Under the pieces are notes generated by a model that was not told where the DNA came from, did not search any database, and saw only the letters and a list, made by a program, of their open reading frames with translations. This document shows positions 6,909 to 14,830 of a DNA stretch of 64,000 nt, in pieces. The DNA comes from a bacterium (GTDB taxonomy: Bacteria > UBP18 > UBA7526), in assembly GCA_030615855.1 (NCBI GenBank), contig JAUWYL010000001.1:1-64000 (forward strand), given 5' to 3'. The stretch's first letter is position 1. Every line of letters begins with the position of its first letter. Both the position numbers and the translations under genes were made by a program.

Positions 6909-7718
6909 TCAGTATTGGATGAGACTTCCGTCCCTCTTTGCTTTCTTGATGGCGTAGTTAAAGACCAGGATGCCTAAGGGAAGCAGGATAATGGAGAAGA
7001 TGGCCAGGGCCATTATGTTGGGTAATAAAGTTCCCCAACTGGGGTCTCCTAATAGGGAGTTTCTTATACCCCTTAAGGAGTAGGTGATGGGCAGAAGATG
7101 GGAGAGCCTCTGAAGGGGTTGGGGAAGGATAGTGATGGGGTAGTAGACCCCACCCAAGAGGATGGAGAGGGTGGTGAAGAGCCAGGTTATGGGATTCCCC
7201 CTCTTGAAGACGATGATGAAACCCGCAGCGATGATTCCCAGACTGCTAAAAGAGATAATGGTTAGAATAAGAATAATAAAGGCGGGCAGAAGGTGAGTAA
7301 GGTTTAGACTCACCTTGAATAGGAAGACGCCGAGCAGAAGGTAGATCAAGACATTTAGAGAGGTTCGGATGAAGCTCCAGAGGGAGAGGGAGACGACTAA
7401 TACGCTTATTTTGGTAGGGGTGAGGAGCATGGCCTCTAAGGTGCCCATCATCTGTTCCCTTCTTATGCTACCTGAGAAGCTCTGTAGTCCCACTCCCAGA
7501 TAGGTGGAGAAGGCCAATCCGATTAGAACGAAGGGGAAGTATTCCCCTCCGTAATCCTTGAGATAGGGGGCAGCGCTCTCCCCAAATAGCTTAGAGATGA
7601 AGAAGAAGGTGACCACCCAGAAGAGGATGCTGAAGAGGTTGAGCAGGAAGGAGAAGCGATAACTTATCTCAACAAGAAAATCCCTCTTGATGAAGGCCAA
7701 AGGCTTCCTTAGGAACAA
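6909..7718 (-). CDS. ABC-2 type transporter permease
   Basis: This 269-residue protein has about six hydrophobic segments (for example FSFLLNLFSILFWVVTFFFI and IFSIILLPLGILVFNYAI) and the ABC-2 middle pattern SSLGIIAAGFIIVFKRGNP with ...ITWLFTTLSILLGGVYYP. Such permeases pair with one ATPase to export drugs, polysaccharides or peptides. The partner ATPase gene is just upstream on the same strand. The start is TTG with a GGAG site; no better ATG precedes the first membrane segment. Being next to the peptide-modification locus, it could export the modified product, but this is only an inference since it lies on the opposite strand. Confidence 0.85.
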   Translation of the reverse strand: MFLRKPLAFIKRDFLVEISYRFSFLLNLFSILFWVVTFFFISKLFGESAAPYLKDYGGEYFPFVLIGLAFSTYLGVGLQSFSGSIRREQMMGTLEAMLLTPTKISVLVVSLSLWSFIRTSLNVLIYLLLGVFLFKVSLNLTHLLPAFIILILTIISFSSLGIIAAGFIIVFKRGNPITWLFTTLSILLGGVYYPITILPQPLQRLSHLLPITYSLRGIRNSLLGDPSWGTLLPNIMALAIFSIILLPLGILVFNYAIKKAKRDGSLIQY

Positions 7719-7735
7719 TTTATTTCTCCTTTAAA

Positions 7736-7783
7736 AATGTTAGCCAGTTAACCGGTTAGCCTGTTAGCCAGTTAAAACTGGTA
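7736..7783. repeat. Short degenerate GTTAGCCAGTTAA repeats between the exporter genes
   Basis: The sequence gttagccagttaa, an inverted variant, and a second gttagccagttaa occupy the gap between the two ABC genes. It belongs to the same style of low-complexity intergenic repeat seen elsewhere in the window. Confidence 0.5.
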
Positions 7784-7785
7784 AA

Positions 7786-8577
7786 CTATTTGCTGGTGAA
7801 GTAAGAAAAGATTTCTTCCATAGTAGCCTTGGGGGTCTTCGCCTTTCTTCGTAATTCTGTTAGTGTCCCGCAGGCCTTTATCCTGCCTTGGTCTATGATG
7901 GCGATACGGTCGCAGATTTCCTGGGCCTCGTTCATCTGATGGGTAGTCAAGAAGACGGTCTTCTTCTGTTGAGAGACGAGTTTCTCTCTAATAAAAGTCC
8001 TCAAATTCTTGGCAGCGGTAGGATCCAGACTCTTGGTGGGCTCATCCATAAATAGAATCTGGGGATTGGGCAATAGGCTCCTTGCTAAGGAGAGCCTCTG
8101 CTTCATGCCAGTAGAATATTCCTTAAAGGAGATATTTAGCATCCCTTCTATCTCCAAGAGTCCAGCCACCTCTCCCATTCTCTTCTTTATTTGGGTCGAA
8201 GAGAGATTATAAAGAATAGCAAAGAATTCCAGATTCTGTCTACCAGTCAGTCGCCAGTAGAAGCAGCGCTCCTCACCAGTCACCAGTCCAATGGACTCCT
8301 TAACCCCGGCTTCATCCTTCAGGATGTTATATCCATTGACATAGGCCTCTCCCCTGGTGGGCAATATGAGAGTAGAGAGTAACTTTAAGAGGGTGGTTTT
8401 ACCCGCTCCATTGGGACCCAGAAGTCCAAATATCTCTCCCCTTTTTACCTGGATATTCACCTCTTCTACTGCCTTGACCACTCCCTTTGTCCCGAAGGGA
8501 TGGGCGAGCAATCTCCCCAGGCCAGGGGTAGGAGTGAAGTATTTTGTGAGATTTATGGTTTCTATGGCATAGGGCAT
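7786..8577 (-). CDS. ABC transporter ATP-binding protein
   Basis: The start is placed at the ATG whose first base is 8577 (MPYAIETINLTKYF) because GGAGG lies six bases before it; the track start at 8670 adds 31 unlikely residues. Walker A is GPNGAGKTT, the signature is YSTGMKQRLSLARSL and Walker B is ILFMDEPTKSLDP, with the His switch in LTTHQMNEA. It is the ATPase of the ABC-2 exporter encoded next on this strand, resembling the Nat/Tag-type export family. The 125-bp gap to the divergent PAS gene contains a consensus promoter on the other strand. Confidence 0.9.
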   Translation of the reverse strand: MPYAIETINLTKYFTPTPGLGRLLAHPFGTKGVVKAVEEVNIQVKRGEIFGLLGPNGAGKTTLLKLLSTLILPTRGEAYVNGYNILKDEAGVKESIGLVTGEERCFYWRLTGRQNLEFFAILYNLSSTQIKKRMGEVAGLLEIEGMLNISFKEYSTGMKQRLSLARSLLPNPQILFMDEPTKSLDPTAAKNLRTFIREKLVSQQKKTVFLTTHQMNEAQEICDRIAIIDQGRIKACGTLTELRRKAKTPKATMEEIFSYFTSK

Positions 8578-8637
8578 GACAGCCTCCGATACAATAGGTA
8601 GTTTAACAGATAAGAAATAGGATGTCAAACTCAGATT

Positions 8638-8666
8638 TGACAATCCATGCAATATAAGATATAATA
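8638..8666 (+). promoter_or_regulatory. Consensus sigma-70 promoter for the PAS gene
   Basis: TTGACA (8638-8643), a 17-bp spacer and TATAAT (8661-8666) form a perfect housekeeping promoter pointing at the PAS gene starting at 8703. Confidence 0.85.
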
Positions 8667-8702
8667 TCAAACAAATTACATAGGGCGTAAAGAGAGGCCA
8701 AA

Positions 8703-10109
8703 ATGGTTAAGGAAAAGAAAGAAAGAGAAGAGATGGGGATGGAAGAAGAGTTAAGAAAGTATCGATTGATAGTGGAGTCTGCTCAGGATGCTATATTCGT
8801 AAAGGATTTGGATGGTCACTATCTCTTGGTCAATCAAAAGTGCTTAGAAGCATTTGGCAAGTCAAAGCAAGAGGAGGTCCTGGGCAAGAGGGATGATGAA
8901 CTCCTGCCCCCAGAACAGGCCAAAATAAATATTGAGGATGACCAGAAGGTTTTTAAAACTGGCAAACTTAAAGAGGTAACTAAGAAGATGACTGTTGGAG
9001 GAAAAGATCGTTGGTTTCAAGCAAAAAAGGTTCCTCTGAGAAATGCCCAAGGGAAGATTATTGGTCTCATTGGCATTGCCCGGGATATCACCGAGCAGAA
9101 GAAGGCGGAGGAGGAGATTAGAAATTCTCAGGGAAAGATTGAAATCCTCATCAATTCCTCAAGCGACCTCATCTTTCTTAAGGATAAGAATTTTAGATAT
9201 TTAATAGCCAATGAATCAATCGGAAAGTTCTATAATAGAAAGATAAAAGACATTATTGGTAAGACAAACTTCGATTTTATGCCAAAAGAAGTTGCTGAAG
9301 AATGTAGGAAAAGTGATGAGGAAGCCTTACAATCCGGGGGTCCTATTAGAAGAGAAGAATATATTGGGGACAGATGCTTCCATGTTATTAAACAGAAAGT
9401 TGTGGACACAAAGGGGAATGTTATTGGTATAGCAGCTGTGATTCGTGACATCACCGAACGCAAGAAAGCGGAGGAAAGGATAAGGGAGTCAGAGAAGAAA
9501 TATAGGGACATGGTAGAGATTACCACCGATTGGGTATGGGAAGTCGATAGGGATGGGGTATATATTTATGTTAGCCCTAAGGTCAAGGATATTTTGGGTT
9601 ACGAAGTCGATGAAGTAATTGGTAAGACTCCCTTTGATTTGATGTCAGAGGATGAGGCAAAAAAGATATCAAAATTCTTCAGAGAGAAGGTAATTAAAAA
9701 AGAACCCTTCTTCGGTTTGGAGAATATAAATAGACATAAGGACGGACATTTGATAGTACTGGAGACAAGTGGCATACCAATAATGGATGAAAGAGGAGAA
9801 CTGGTTGGCTATCGAGGTATTGATAGAGACATCACCGAGCGCAAGAAGATGGAGAAGATGTTGTGGAAAACCGAAGAACAACATAAGAAAGTTATTGAAA
9901 ATATTTTCAAATTTGTCCCAGAAGGTCTGTTAGTTTTTACAGATAAATTAGACTTATATAAAAAAAATAAAGCTTTTCGAGACATCGTTCAAAAATATTC
10001 TGCTAAGCTAAATTATACAGAACAAGAACTGGCAGAAATAATTATTGAAAAGGTAAAAAATAGAATAATCACCGGGAATAATACGGCAATCAGGGTTTCT
10101 AAAAAATAG
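8703..10109 (+). CDS. Multi-PAS sensor protein, truncated inside its fourth PAS domain
   Basis: A 468-residue cytoplasmic protein with three full PAS domains (about residues 18-130, 140-255 and 262-385), each closed by a DITExKK motif, and the beginning of a fourth (FVPEGLLVFTDKLDLYKKNK). There is no kinase or output domain. The fourth PAS stops at RVSKK, and what looks like its remainder (ILQFDSARIFFAEEEEE then DITERKK) is encoded 1 kb downstream at 11142, beyond a sigma-54-like/GIY-YIG gene. A perfect promoter precedes it. It probably feeds the histidine kinase at 12227 in trans. Confidence 0.8.
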   Translation: MVKEKKEREEMGMEEELRKYRLIVESAQDAIFVKDLDGHYLLVNQKCLEAFGKSKQEEVLGKRDDELLPPEQAKINIEDDQKVFKTGKLKEVTKKMTVGGKDRWFQAKKVPLRNAQGKIIGLIGIARDITEQKKAEEEIRNSQGKIEILINSSSDLIFLKDKNFRYLIANESIGKFYNRKIKDIIGKTNFDFMPKEVAEECRKSDEEALQSGGPIRREEYIGDRCFHVIKQKVVDTKGNVIGIAAVIRDITERKKAEERIRESEKKYRDMVEITTDWVWEVDRDGVYIYVSPKVKDILGYEVDEVIGKTPFDLMSEDEAKKISKFFREKVIKKEPFFGLENINRHKDGHLIVLETSGIPIMDERGELVGYRGIDRDITERKKMEKMLWKTEEQHKKVIENIFKFVPEGLLVFTDKLDLYKKNKAFRDIVQKYSAKLNYTEQELAEIIIEKVKNRIITGNNTAIRVSKK

Positions 10110-10111
10110 GC

Positions 10112-10266
10112 GTGAGGAAGGAGCAAATAGGCAAAATAATTTTTAGTAAAGTATTGGAGATACCCTTAGCAAAGTATCTCACCTATATTGAGAAAATAAC
10201 AAAGGGATCAATAAAGCCTTTTTCAACCCACAAGTCTGTAAAAAAAAATTATTTTATGCTAAAACA
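10112..10266 (+). pseudogene. Out-of-frame upstream extension of the sigma-54-like/GIY-YIG gene
   Basis: Frame 2 from GTG 10112 reads through EIPLAKYLTYIEKI and TKGSIKPFSTHKSVKKNYF before ending at TGA 10268. This weakly recalls the sigma-54 region before the ...NPKPG...YxxPD segment. Moving to frame 1 at the AAAA run at 10261-10264 gives ...YFMLK-TMIKDGT, which fits the usual Y-x-x-P-D-V-x-x-x-K-D-G pattern. It may be a simple frameshift mutation or a -1 slip site. The similarity is short. Confidence 0.35.
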
Positions 10267-11139
10267 ATGATTAAAGATGGAACTCTATGTTTTAAGGTTT
10301 CAGATAAACGTTTAGAAAATATCTATTCGACTCAAAATTGTACTGAGAATAAAATAATATGTTCATTGAAATGGATTAACACCAGAAATAAATTTTCTTT
10401 ACATATTTTAAAAAGCCTCTTCCGTTATCAAAGTAAATATTGGTTTTCTGGCAAAGAGACAGATCTAAAACCTTTGACCTTAAAACAATTCTTATCCTTA
10501 TACCCACTAAAATATCTTGATCAAACTCGACTTTCAAGGTTAATTTCAAATTTATTGGTTATGAATCCTCAAAATCGGGTTATTAATCTTAAAAGTTTAT
10601 TTATATCAAAGAAAAAATATTACTCATACCTTGTTAAAGAATTAGTTAGGGGTAACGAAGATGCCTTGAAAGATAAGGAGATTCAACGCCTATTAGTTCA
10701 AAAAGGAGTACATTTACCCCTTAGAACGATATGTAATTGCAGAAAATTACTTAATATCCCTAACTATAAAGAAAGAACCACTTATTGTTATGAAAAGGAT
10801 ATAACTTTTAGTAATTACATAATGTTATTAAAAAGATATTTAAATAAAATTCCAACTGAAACTGGAACTTATGAATTAAGCATTTCATCAAAAATTAATT
10901 ACCTGAACTACAAAAGTAATGTTATATATATAGGTTCTTCCAAAAATCTGCGAAAGCGGATAACAAACTATTTTGGTAATAAACTAAAAAATAATCGTTT
11001 GAGTAAATTTATCAATAATTACGATGTATTCTTGCGTTTTTGTCTAAACCAAAATTACATCTTAGTAGAAAAAAAGCTCCTTAAGAATTTTAAGAACATT
11101 TATGGAGAGTTACCAAAGGCTAACAGTTTAGGAGGATAA
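10267..11139 (+). CDS. Sigma-54-like (RpoN C-terminal region) / GIY-YIG nuclease fusion
   Basis: 290 residues. Residues 1-170 follow RpoN from its core-binding region onward: KWINTRNKFSLHILKSLFRY, FSGKETDLKPLTLKQFL, DQTRLSRLI (compare D-xHESTISRV), INLKSLFIS (compare ELKYFFSS), LVKELV...LKDKEIQRLL and the RpoN-box position LRTICNCRKLLNIP, where ARRTVAKYR is expected. The box is degenerate, so it is probably not an active sigma factor. Residues 198-286 are a GIY-YIG domain: TGTYEL, NVIYIGSSKNLRKRITNYF, a Glu in ILVEKKLL, and ELPKAN. It is AT-rich and splits a PAS gene, so it looks like an inserted, possibly homing, element. I know of no described family with this architecture. Confidence 0.7.
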   Translation: MIKDGTLCFKVSDKRLENIYSTQNCTENKIICSLKWINTRNKFSLHILKSLFRYQSKYWFSGKETDLKPLTLKQFLSLYPLKYLDQTRLSRLISNLLVMNPQNRVINLKSLFISKKKYYSYLVKELVRGNEDALKDKEIQRLLVQKGVHLPLRTICNCRKLLNIPNYKERTTYCYEKDITFSNYIMLLKRYLNKIPTETGTYELSISSKINYLNYKSNVIYIGSSKNLRKRITNYFGNKLKNNRLSKFINNYDVFLRFCLNQNYILVEKKLLKNFKNIYGELPKANSLGG

Positions 11140-11141
11140 TT

Positions 11142-11453
11142 ATGGAAAAGAATCCAGAAAAAACAGGAGAACTTATTTTGCAATTTGATTCAGCAAGAAT
11201 ATTTTTTGCAGAAGAAGAAGAAGAAGAAGAAGCCAGGATTGTTGTATCACTTAAAGACATCACCGAGCGCAAGAAGATAATCAGTGATTTGGAGAAGACA
11301 AAGGCGGAACTAACTGCAAAGATTGAAGACCTAAAAAAGTTTGAAAAAGTAACTGTGAACCGGGAATTGAAAATGACGGAATTGAAGAAAAAGATAAAGG
11401 GGTTAGAGAAGCAACTAAAGATGAGTGGAGAAAAATCGGTGGATGAGAGATGA
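11142..11453 (+). CDS. Separated C-terminal part of the split PAS protein
   Basis: A 103-residue product: ILQFDSARIFFAEEEEE and VVSLKDITERKK are the last strands of a PAS domain, followed by a coiled coil (KFEKVTVNRELKMTELKK) that closely matches the tail of the next gene's product. It is best explained as the 3' part of the gene begun at 8703. An AGGAGG sequence at the end of the intervening gene gives it its own ribosome site, so both halves may be made. The Glu run comes from a GAAGAA microsatellite. Confidence 0.65.
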   Translation: MEKNPEKTGELILQFDSARIFFAEEEEEEEARIVVSLKDITERKKIISDLEKTKAELTAKIEDLKKFEKVTVNRELKMTELKKKIKGLEKQLKMSGEKSVDER

Positions 11454-12133
11454 GAAGGATAAAATGGTTAGTTATCGGGGGCATCTGGTTTCTCTACTGG
11501 ACCTGGGAAATAGTTGAAGTCCGTCTGGGATTTAAGACCTTTGATCCGGAACACATAATGGAAGGGGTAGTCAAACTATTTCTATGCTCTGGAATAATCT
11601 ACTTCGCCTTCAGGCTGATAGAACGATATCATCAAAAAATAGTTAGTATGAAGAGCTATTATGAGAATATCGTTGAGAATGCGGCCACCGGTATTATTGC
11701 CGTTGACCGAGAAGGAAGAATTACTACCTGGAATAGGTATATGGAGGAAAAGTATAAGATTAAACGCAGAGAAGTAATGGGAAAGAATATCTTTGAATTC
11801 TTCCCCCTTATTCAGACTAATGACATTGGTCAGGGAATAAAGACTGTTTTAAATAGCGATAAACCGCTTATTATAGATAGGGTGAGACATAAGACTAAGC
11901 GGGTAGGAGAGAGAATAATTGATTTCAAAATCTATCCTTTGAAGAATAGCCTGGGAAAGGTTACGGGAATAGTGTTGTTGAACGATGATGTTACTGAGAG
12001 AATAAAGATAGAAGAAGAACTGAAGACAAAGTATGAGGAGTTAGAGAAGTTCAGCAAGGTAACGGTCGGTCGGGAATTGAAGATGATGGAATTGAAGAAG
12101 AGGATAAAAAAGTTAGAAGAGAAATTAAGATGA
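11450..12133 (+). CDS. Membrane-anchored PAS sensor with C-terminal coiled coil
   Basis: 227 residues. Two hydrophobic segments (WLVIGGIWFLYWTWEIV and LFLCSGIIYFAFRLI) precede one PAS domain (about residues 65-185, from NIVENAATGIIAVDREGRI to LLNDDVTERIK) and a coiled coil ending RELKMMELKKRIKKLEEKLR. No kinase domain. It overlaps the preceding fragment by ATGAGA. The tail is nearly the same as that of the split PAS protein, which suggests the two proteins interact or descend from one another. A likely partner is the downstream soluble histidine kinase. Confidence 0.75.
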   Translation: MRRIKWLVIGGIWFLYWTWEIVEVRLGFKTFDPEHIMEGVVKLFLCSGIIYFAFRLIERYHQKIVSMKSYYENIVENAATGIIAVDREGRITTWNRYMEEKYKIKRREVMGKNIFEFFPLIQTNDIGQGIKTVLNSDKPLIIDRVRHKTKRVGERIIDFKIYPLKNSLGKVTGIVLLNDDVTERIKIEEELKTKYEELEKFSKVTVGRELKMMELKKRIKKLEEKLR

Positions 12134-12226
12134 ATAGAGGAAGTAAAAGAAGAGGAAAAAAACAGGATGCAACTTACTAAGGAAGGGAATGAAAGCATCT
12201 TAGGAGAATAATTTGGGGATTAATTC

Positions 12227-13627
12227 ATGAAGATCAGAAAGAGAGTAGAGAAGAAGACAAAAGAATGGGAAGAAAGCAATAAAGCGCTACAGAGTATCAC
12301 AAAGGTCTTGTCATTGGCCGTTAGTGAAGTACCTCTTAAAAAAATATTGGAGACTTCCATAGTGGCTGCTGTGGAACTAATTGGAGCCGATGCTGGCTCC
12401 ATCGGTATCCTGGATAAGGAGAAAAATATCATTAGATATCCCGTTAACTATAAGATGCCGGATTTTTTGAACCGGGTAACTGCTCCTGCAGGTAAGGGTA
12501 TAGCAGGGTATGTCATGACAAAGAAGAAGCCCATGATTATTGACGATTATCCCTCCATGCCTCAGGCCCTGAAGGAATTTATCAGGGGAGGGCTAAAAAC
12601 GCTAATTGCCGTTCCCCTTATGTATCGAGGTGAGGCCCTGGGAACCTTGGGAGTATTCGGGCTGTCACTAAAAAGAAGGTTTACTGAAGAAGAGTTGGAA
12701 AAGATTCTGGCTATTGCAGATAATCTATCTTTAGCTATCAGCCATACCTCAGCACATATTGAAAGGAAAAAGGCGGAAGAGGATTTAGAAAAATACGCCA
12801 AGGATTTAGAGACCTCGACTAAAGAGCTAATGGATTTCAGGAGGGCGATATTAAATATATTAGAGGATATAACCGAAGCCAAGGGAGAGATAGAGAAGGC
12901 CTATGGAGAACTGAAAGAGACTCAGGAGCAGTTAATCCAGGCGGGGAAGATGGCCTCCACCGGGCAACTAGCTGCAGGAGTAGCCCATGAATTGAATAAT
13001 CCCTTAGTAGGGGTCTTGAATTTCTCCCAACTTCTGCGGGAAAGGATGAAAAAGGACGATCCTAACTCAGAGTATGTGAAGATGATTGAAAAGGGAGCCT
13101 TGCAGTGCCAGAGGATTGTAAGGGGTCTTTTGACTTTCTCGCGTCAAGATAGAGAACCCTTCCAGCCCACAGATGTAAATAAGAGTATCCAGGAGGCCTT
13201 GCTTCTGGCGGAAACTCAAGTGAAACTTCAGAAGATAAAGGTAAAGTGCCATTTCGCCTCTAATCTACCAAAGATAATGGGAAGCGCCAATCAGCTGCAA
13301 CAGATGGCTTTAAATATGATCATCAATGCCCGAGACGCCATGCTTCAAGGAGGGAACCTGACGATTATCACCAGACTTCGCAGTCAGGGATTAAAGAGAG
13401 AACTCATCGAAGTGATATTTCAAGACACAGGAGTAGGAATGACAAGGGAAGAGATGATTAGGGTCTTTGATCCTTTCGTTACTACTAAGAAACCAGGCCG
13501 AGGAACGGGTTTGGGTCTGGCCATTAGTTACGGAATTATAAAGAATCATGGGGGCGATATAAAGGTAGATAGTGGGAGAGGCAAGGGAACCACCTTCACC
13601 ATTATGCTTTCTGTGACAAAGAAATAA
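12227..13627 (+). CDS. GAF-domain sensor histidine kinase
   Basis: 466 residues with no membrane segment. A GAF domain (about 30-175, including IGADAGSIGILDKE and GLKTLIAVPLMYRGEALG) is followed by a coiled coil and a HisKA region with the H-box AHELNNPL (His about 254). The ATPase shows the N box NMIINARDAM, G1 DTGVGM and G2 GTGLGLAI. The response regulator at 14197 is the nearest candidate partner. The 3' end is followed immediately by repeat DNA that bounds the four-helix-bundle unit. Confidence 0.9.
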   Translation: MKIRKRVEKKTKEWEESNKALQSITKVLSLAVSEVPLKKILETSIVAAVELIGADAGSIGILDKEKNIIRYPVNYKMPDFLNRVTAPAGKGIAGYVMTKKKPMIIDDYPSMPQALKEFIRGGLKTLIAVPLMYRGEALGTLGVFGLSLKRRFTEEELEKILAIADNLSLAISHTSAHIERKKAEEDLEKYAKDLETSTKELMDFRRAILNILEDITEAKGEIEKAYGELKETQEQLIQAGKMASTGQLAAGVAHELNNPLVGVLNFSQLLRERMKKDDPNSEYVKMIEKGALQCQRIVRGLLTFSRQDREPFQPTDVNKSIQEALLLAETQVKLQKIKVKCHFASNLPKIMGSANQLQQMALNMIINARDAMLQGGNLTIITRLRSQGLKRELIEVIFQDTGVGMTREEMIRVFDPFVTTKKPGRGTGLGLAISYGIIKNHGGDIKVDSGRGKGTTFTIMLSVTKK

Positions 13628-13629
13628 GC

Positions 13630-14180
13630 ACACAGATGATCGCAGATGGAAAGACGTTAATCGGTAACGGTAACGAAGCCCGTATCGGTTAATGGTTAGG
13701 GTAACGTAAAATGGAAGGAAAAAAGAGAATCACGAGCTTTAGAAATTTAGAGGTATACCAGAATACTTATAATGCTATGCTAATTGTGATGAAAGAAATT
13801 GTGCCTAAATTACCTGATAACGAAAAATACGATTTAAAGGACCAATCGAGTCGTGCATGTAAAACAATACCAAGATTAATAGCAGAAGGCTATGCTAAAC
13901 GTCATCAAAAAGCAGGCTTTCAAAAATATATCGATGACGCTATGGGTGAATGTAACGAGATGGTTGTTAGTTTAAGTCAGTGTAGAGATATTTATCCTAC
14001 ATATGTAAATGTAAAACGTTGCGATGAGTTAATTGATGTATATGATAAATCAGGAAGACAGCTTTATAAATTAGGTAACGCTTGGACAAATTTTAAAGAC
14101 GATAGACGTAACCGTAAGACGAAACGGGCATCGTAACCTTAACCGTAAGACGATATTAAAAAATCTGTGATAATCTGTGT
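13630..14180 (+). mobile_element. Inverted-repeat-bounded single-gene unit 2 (four-helix-bundle protein)
   Basis: Two nested inverted repeats surround one gene. Outer: ACACAGATGATCGCAGAT (13630-13647) against ATCTGTGATAATCTGTGT (14163-14180), 16 of 18 positions pairing. Inner: GGTAACGAAGCCCGTATCG (13669-13687) against CGAAACGGGCATCGTAACC (14120-14138), 16 of 19. The inner right repeat contains the gene's stop codon. No transposase is seen. Confidence 0.55.
13711..14136 (+). CDS. Four-helix bundle protein (S23 / rRNA intervening-sequence type)
   Basis: 141 residues. SFRNLEVYQNTYNAMLIVMK near the start, DLKDQSSRACKTIPRLIAEG and AGFQKYIDDAMGECNEMV follow the TIGR02436/S23-like pattern. These proteins are found in rRNA intervening sequences, as Avd partners of diversity-generating retroelements, and alone. 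There is no reverse transcriptase or rRNA here. The C-terminal residues (DDRRNRKTKRAS) and the stop codon are encoded by the right inverted repeat. It separates a histidine kinase gene from its likely response regulator. Confidence 0.85.
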   Translation: MEGKKRITSFRNLEVYQNTYNAMLIVMKEIVPKLPDNEKYDLKDQSSRACKTIPRLIAEGYAKRHQKAGFQKYIDDAMGECNEMVVSLSQCRDIYPTYVNVKRCDELIDVYDKSGRQLYKLGNAWTNFKDDRRNRKTKRAS

Positions 14181-14196
14181 ATAAGGGGCTGAATAT

Positions 14197-14712
14197 ATGG
14201 CTAAGGCGAAGATATTAGTGGTAGATGACGAGGCCTATACCAGGGTCTTTTTTTATGAGTTATTAAAAGAAAAGGGATATAGGATTAGCATTGTAGAGGA
14301 TGGGAGAAGAGCAATTGAGACTGCGAAAAAAGGATCCTTTGATCTCGTTTTTTTGGATGTAAGAATGCCGGACATTGATGGGGTAGAGACCTGCAAAGCA
14401 ATTAAGAAGACCAGCCCTAAGACGATCGTCATTATGATGAGCGGCTACCCGGTTGAAGATGAGGTGAGAGAGGCACTCAAATTAGGTGCCTCTGATTATG
14501 TTGCTAAGCCATTTAATCCAGATGAGATAATGGGTATTACCCAGGTGGCGGAATATCTCAATATCCATAGGATGACCCTTTATGACTTGGTCCGAACGAG
14601 AAAAATTCCGGCCTTCAAGGTGGGCGGTCAGTGGCGCTTCAGAAAGGAGTTACTGGAGAAGTGGATTACTACTGAGACTAAGAGGCGGGAAAAGCGTTCT
14701 AAGAAGAAATAA
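14197..14712 (+). CDS. Response regulator: receiver domain fused to excisionase-type helix-turn-helix
   Basis: 171 residues. The receiver has VVDDEAY, the phosphoacceptor Asp in VFLDVRMP (about 54), MMSGYP and the Lys in AKPF. The last receiver helix is cut short and joined directly to GITQVAEYLNIHRMTLYDLV and RKIPAFKVGGQWRF, a MerR/excisionase-like DNA-binding domain nearly equal to the protein encoded at 15010. It is likely the output of the upstream kinase. Part of its receiver DNA is almost identical to DNA at 15258 in the HD-GYP gene, showing a local duplication. Confidence 0.85.
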   Translation: MAKAKILVVDDEAYTRVFFYELLKEKGYRISIVEDGRRAIETAKKGSFDLVFLDVRMPDIDGVETCKAIKKTSPKTIVIMMSGYPVEDEVREALKLGASDYVAKPFNPDEIMGITQVAEYLNIHRMTLYDLVRTRKIPAFKVGGQWRFRKELLEKWITTETKRREKRSKKK

Positions 14713-14752
14713 ATCAAATCGTTTAATTTTACTTAACAATTTATAAAAATAC

Positions 14753-14781
14753 TTGACAAAGCAAAAATAGTGTGGTAGATT
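14753..14781 (+). promoter_or_regulatory. Sigma-70-type promoter before the structured element and HTH gene
   Basis: TTGACA (14753-14758), 17-bp spacer, TAGATT (14776-14781). It lies after the stop of the receiver-HTH gene and points at the structured element at 14831 and the genes beyond. Confidence 0.7.
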
Positions 14782-14830
14782 ATTTTTGTATCCTTAAAAA
14801 TTACGAGGGGAAAGGTTCTTGTTTTTTATT

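Noticed and set aside
10267-11139. A functional sigma-54 factor
   Set aside because: The N-terminal activator-binding region is missing and the RpoN box is badly degraded (LRTICNCR for ARRTVAKYR).
13711-14136. Avd of a diversity-generating retroelement, or an rRNA intervening sequence
   Set aside because: No reverse transcriptase, template or variable repeat, or rRNA was seen around the four-helix-bundle gene.
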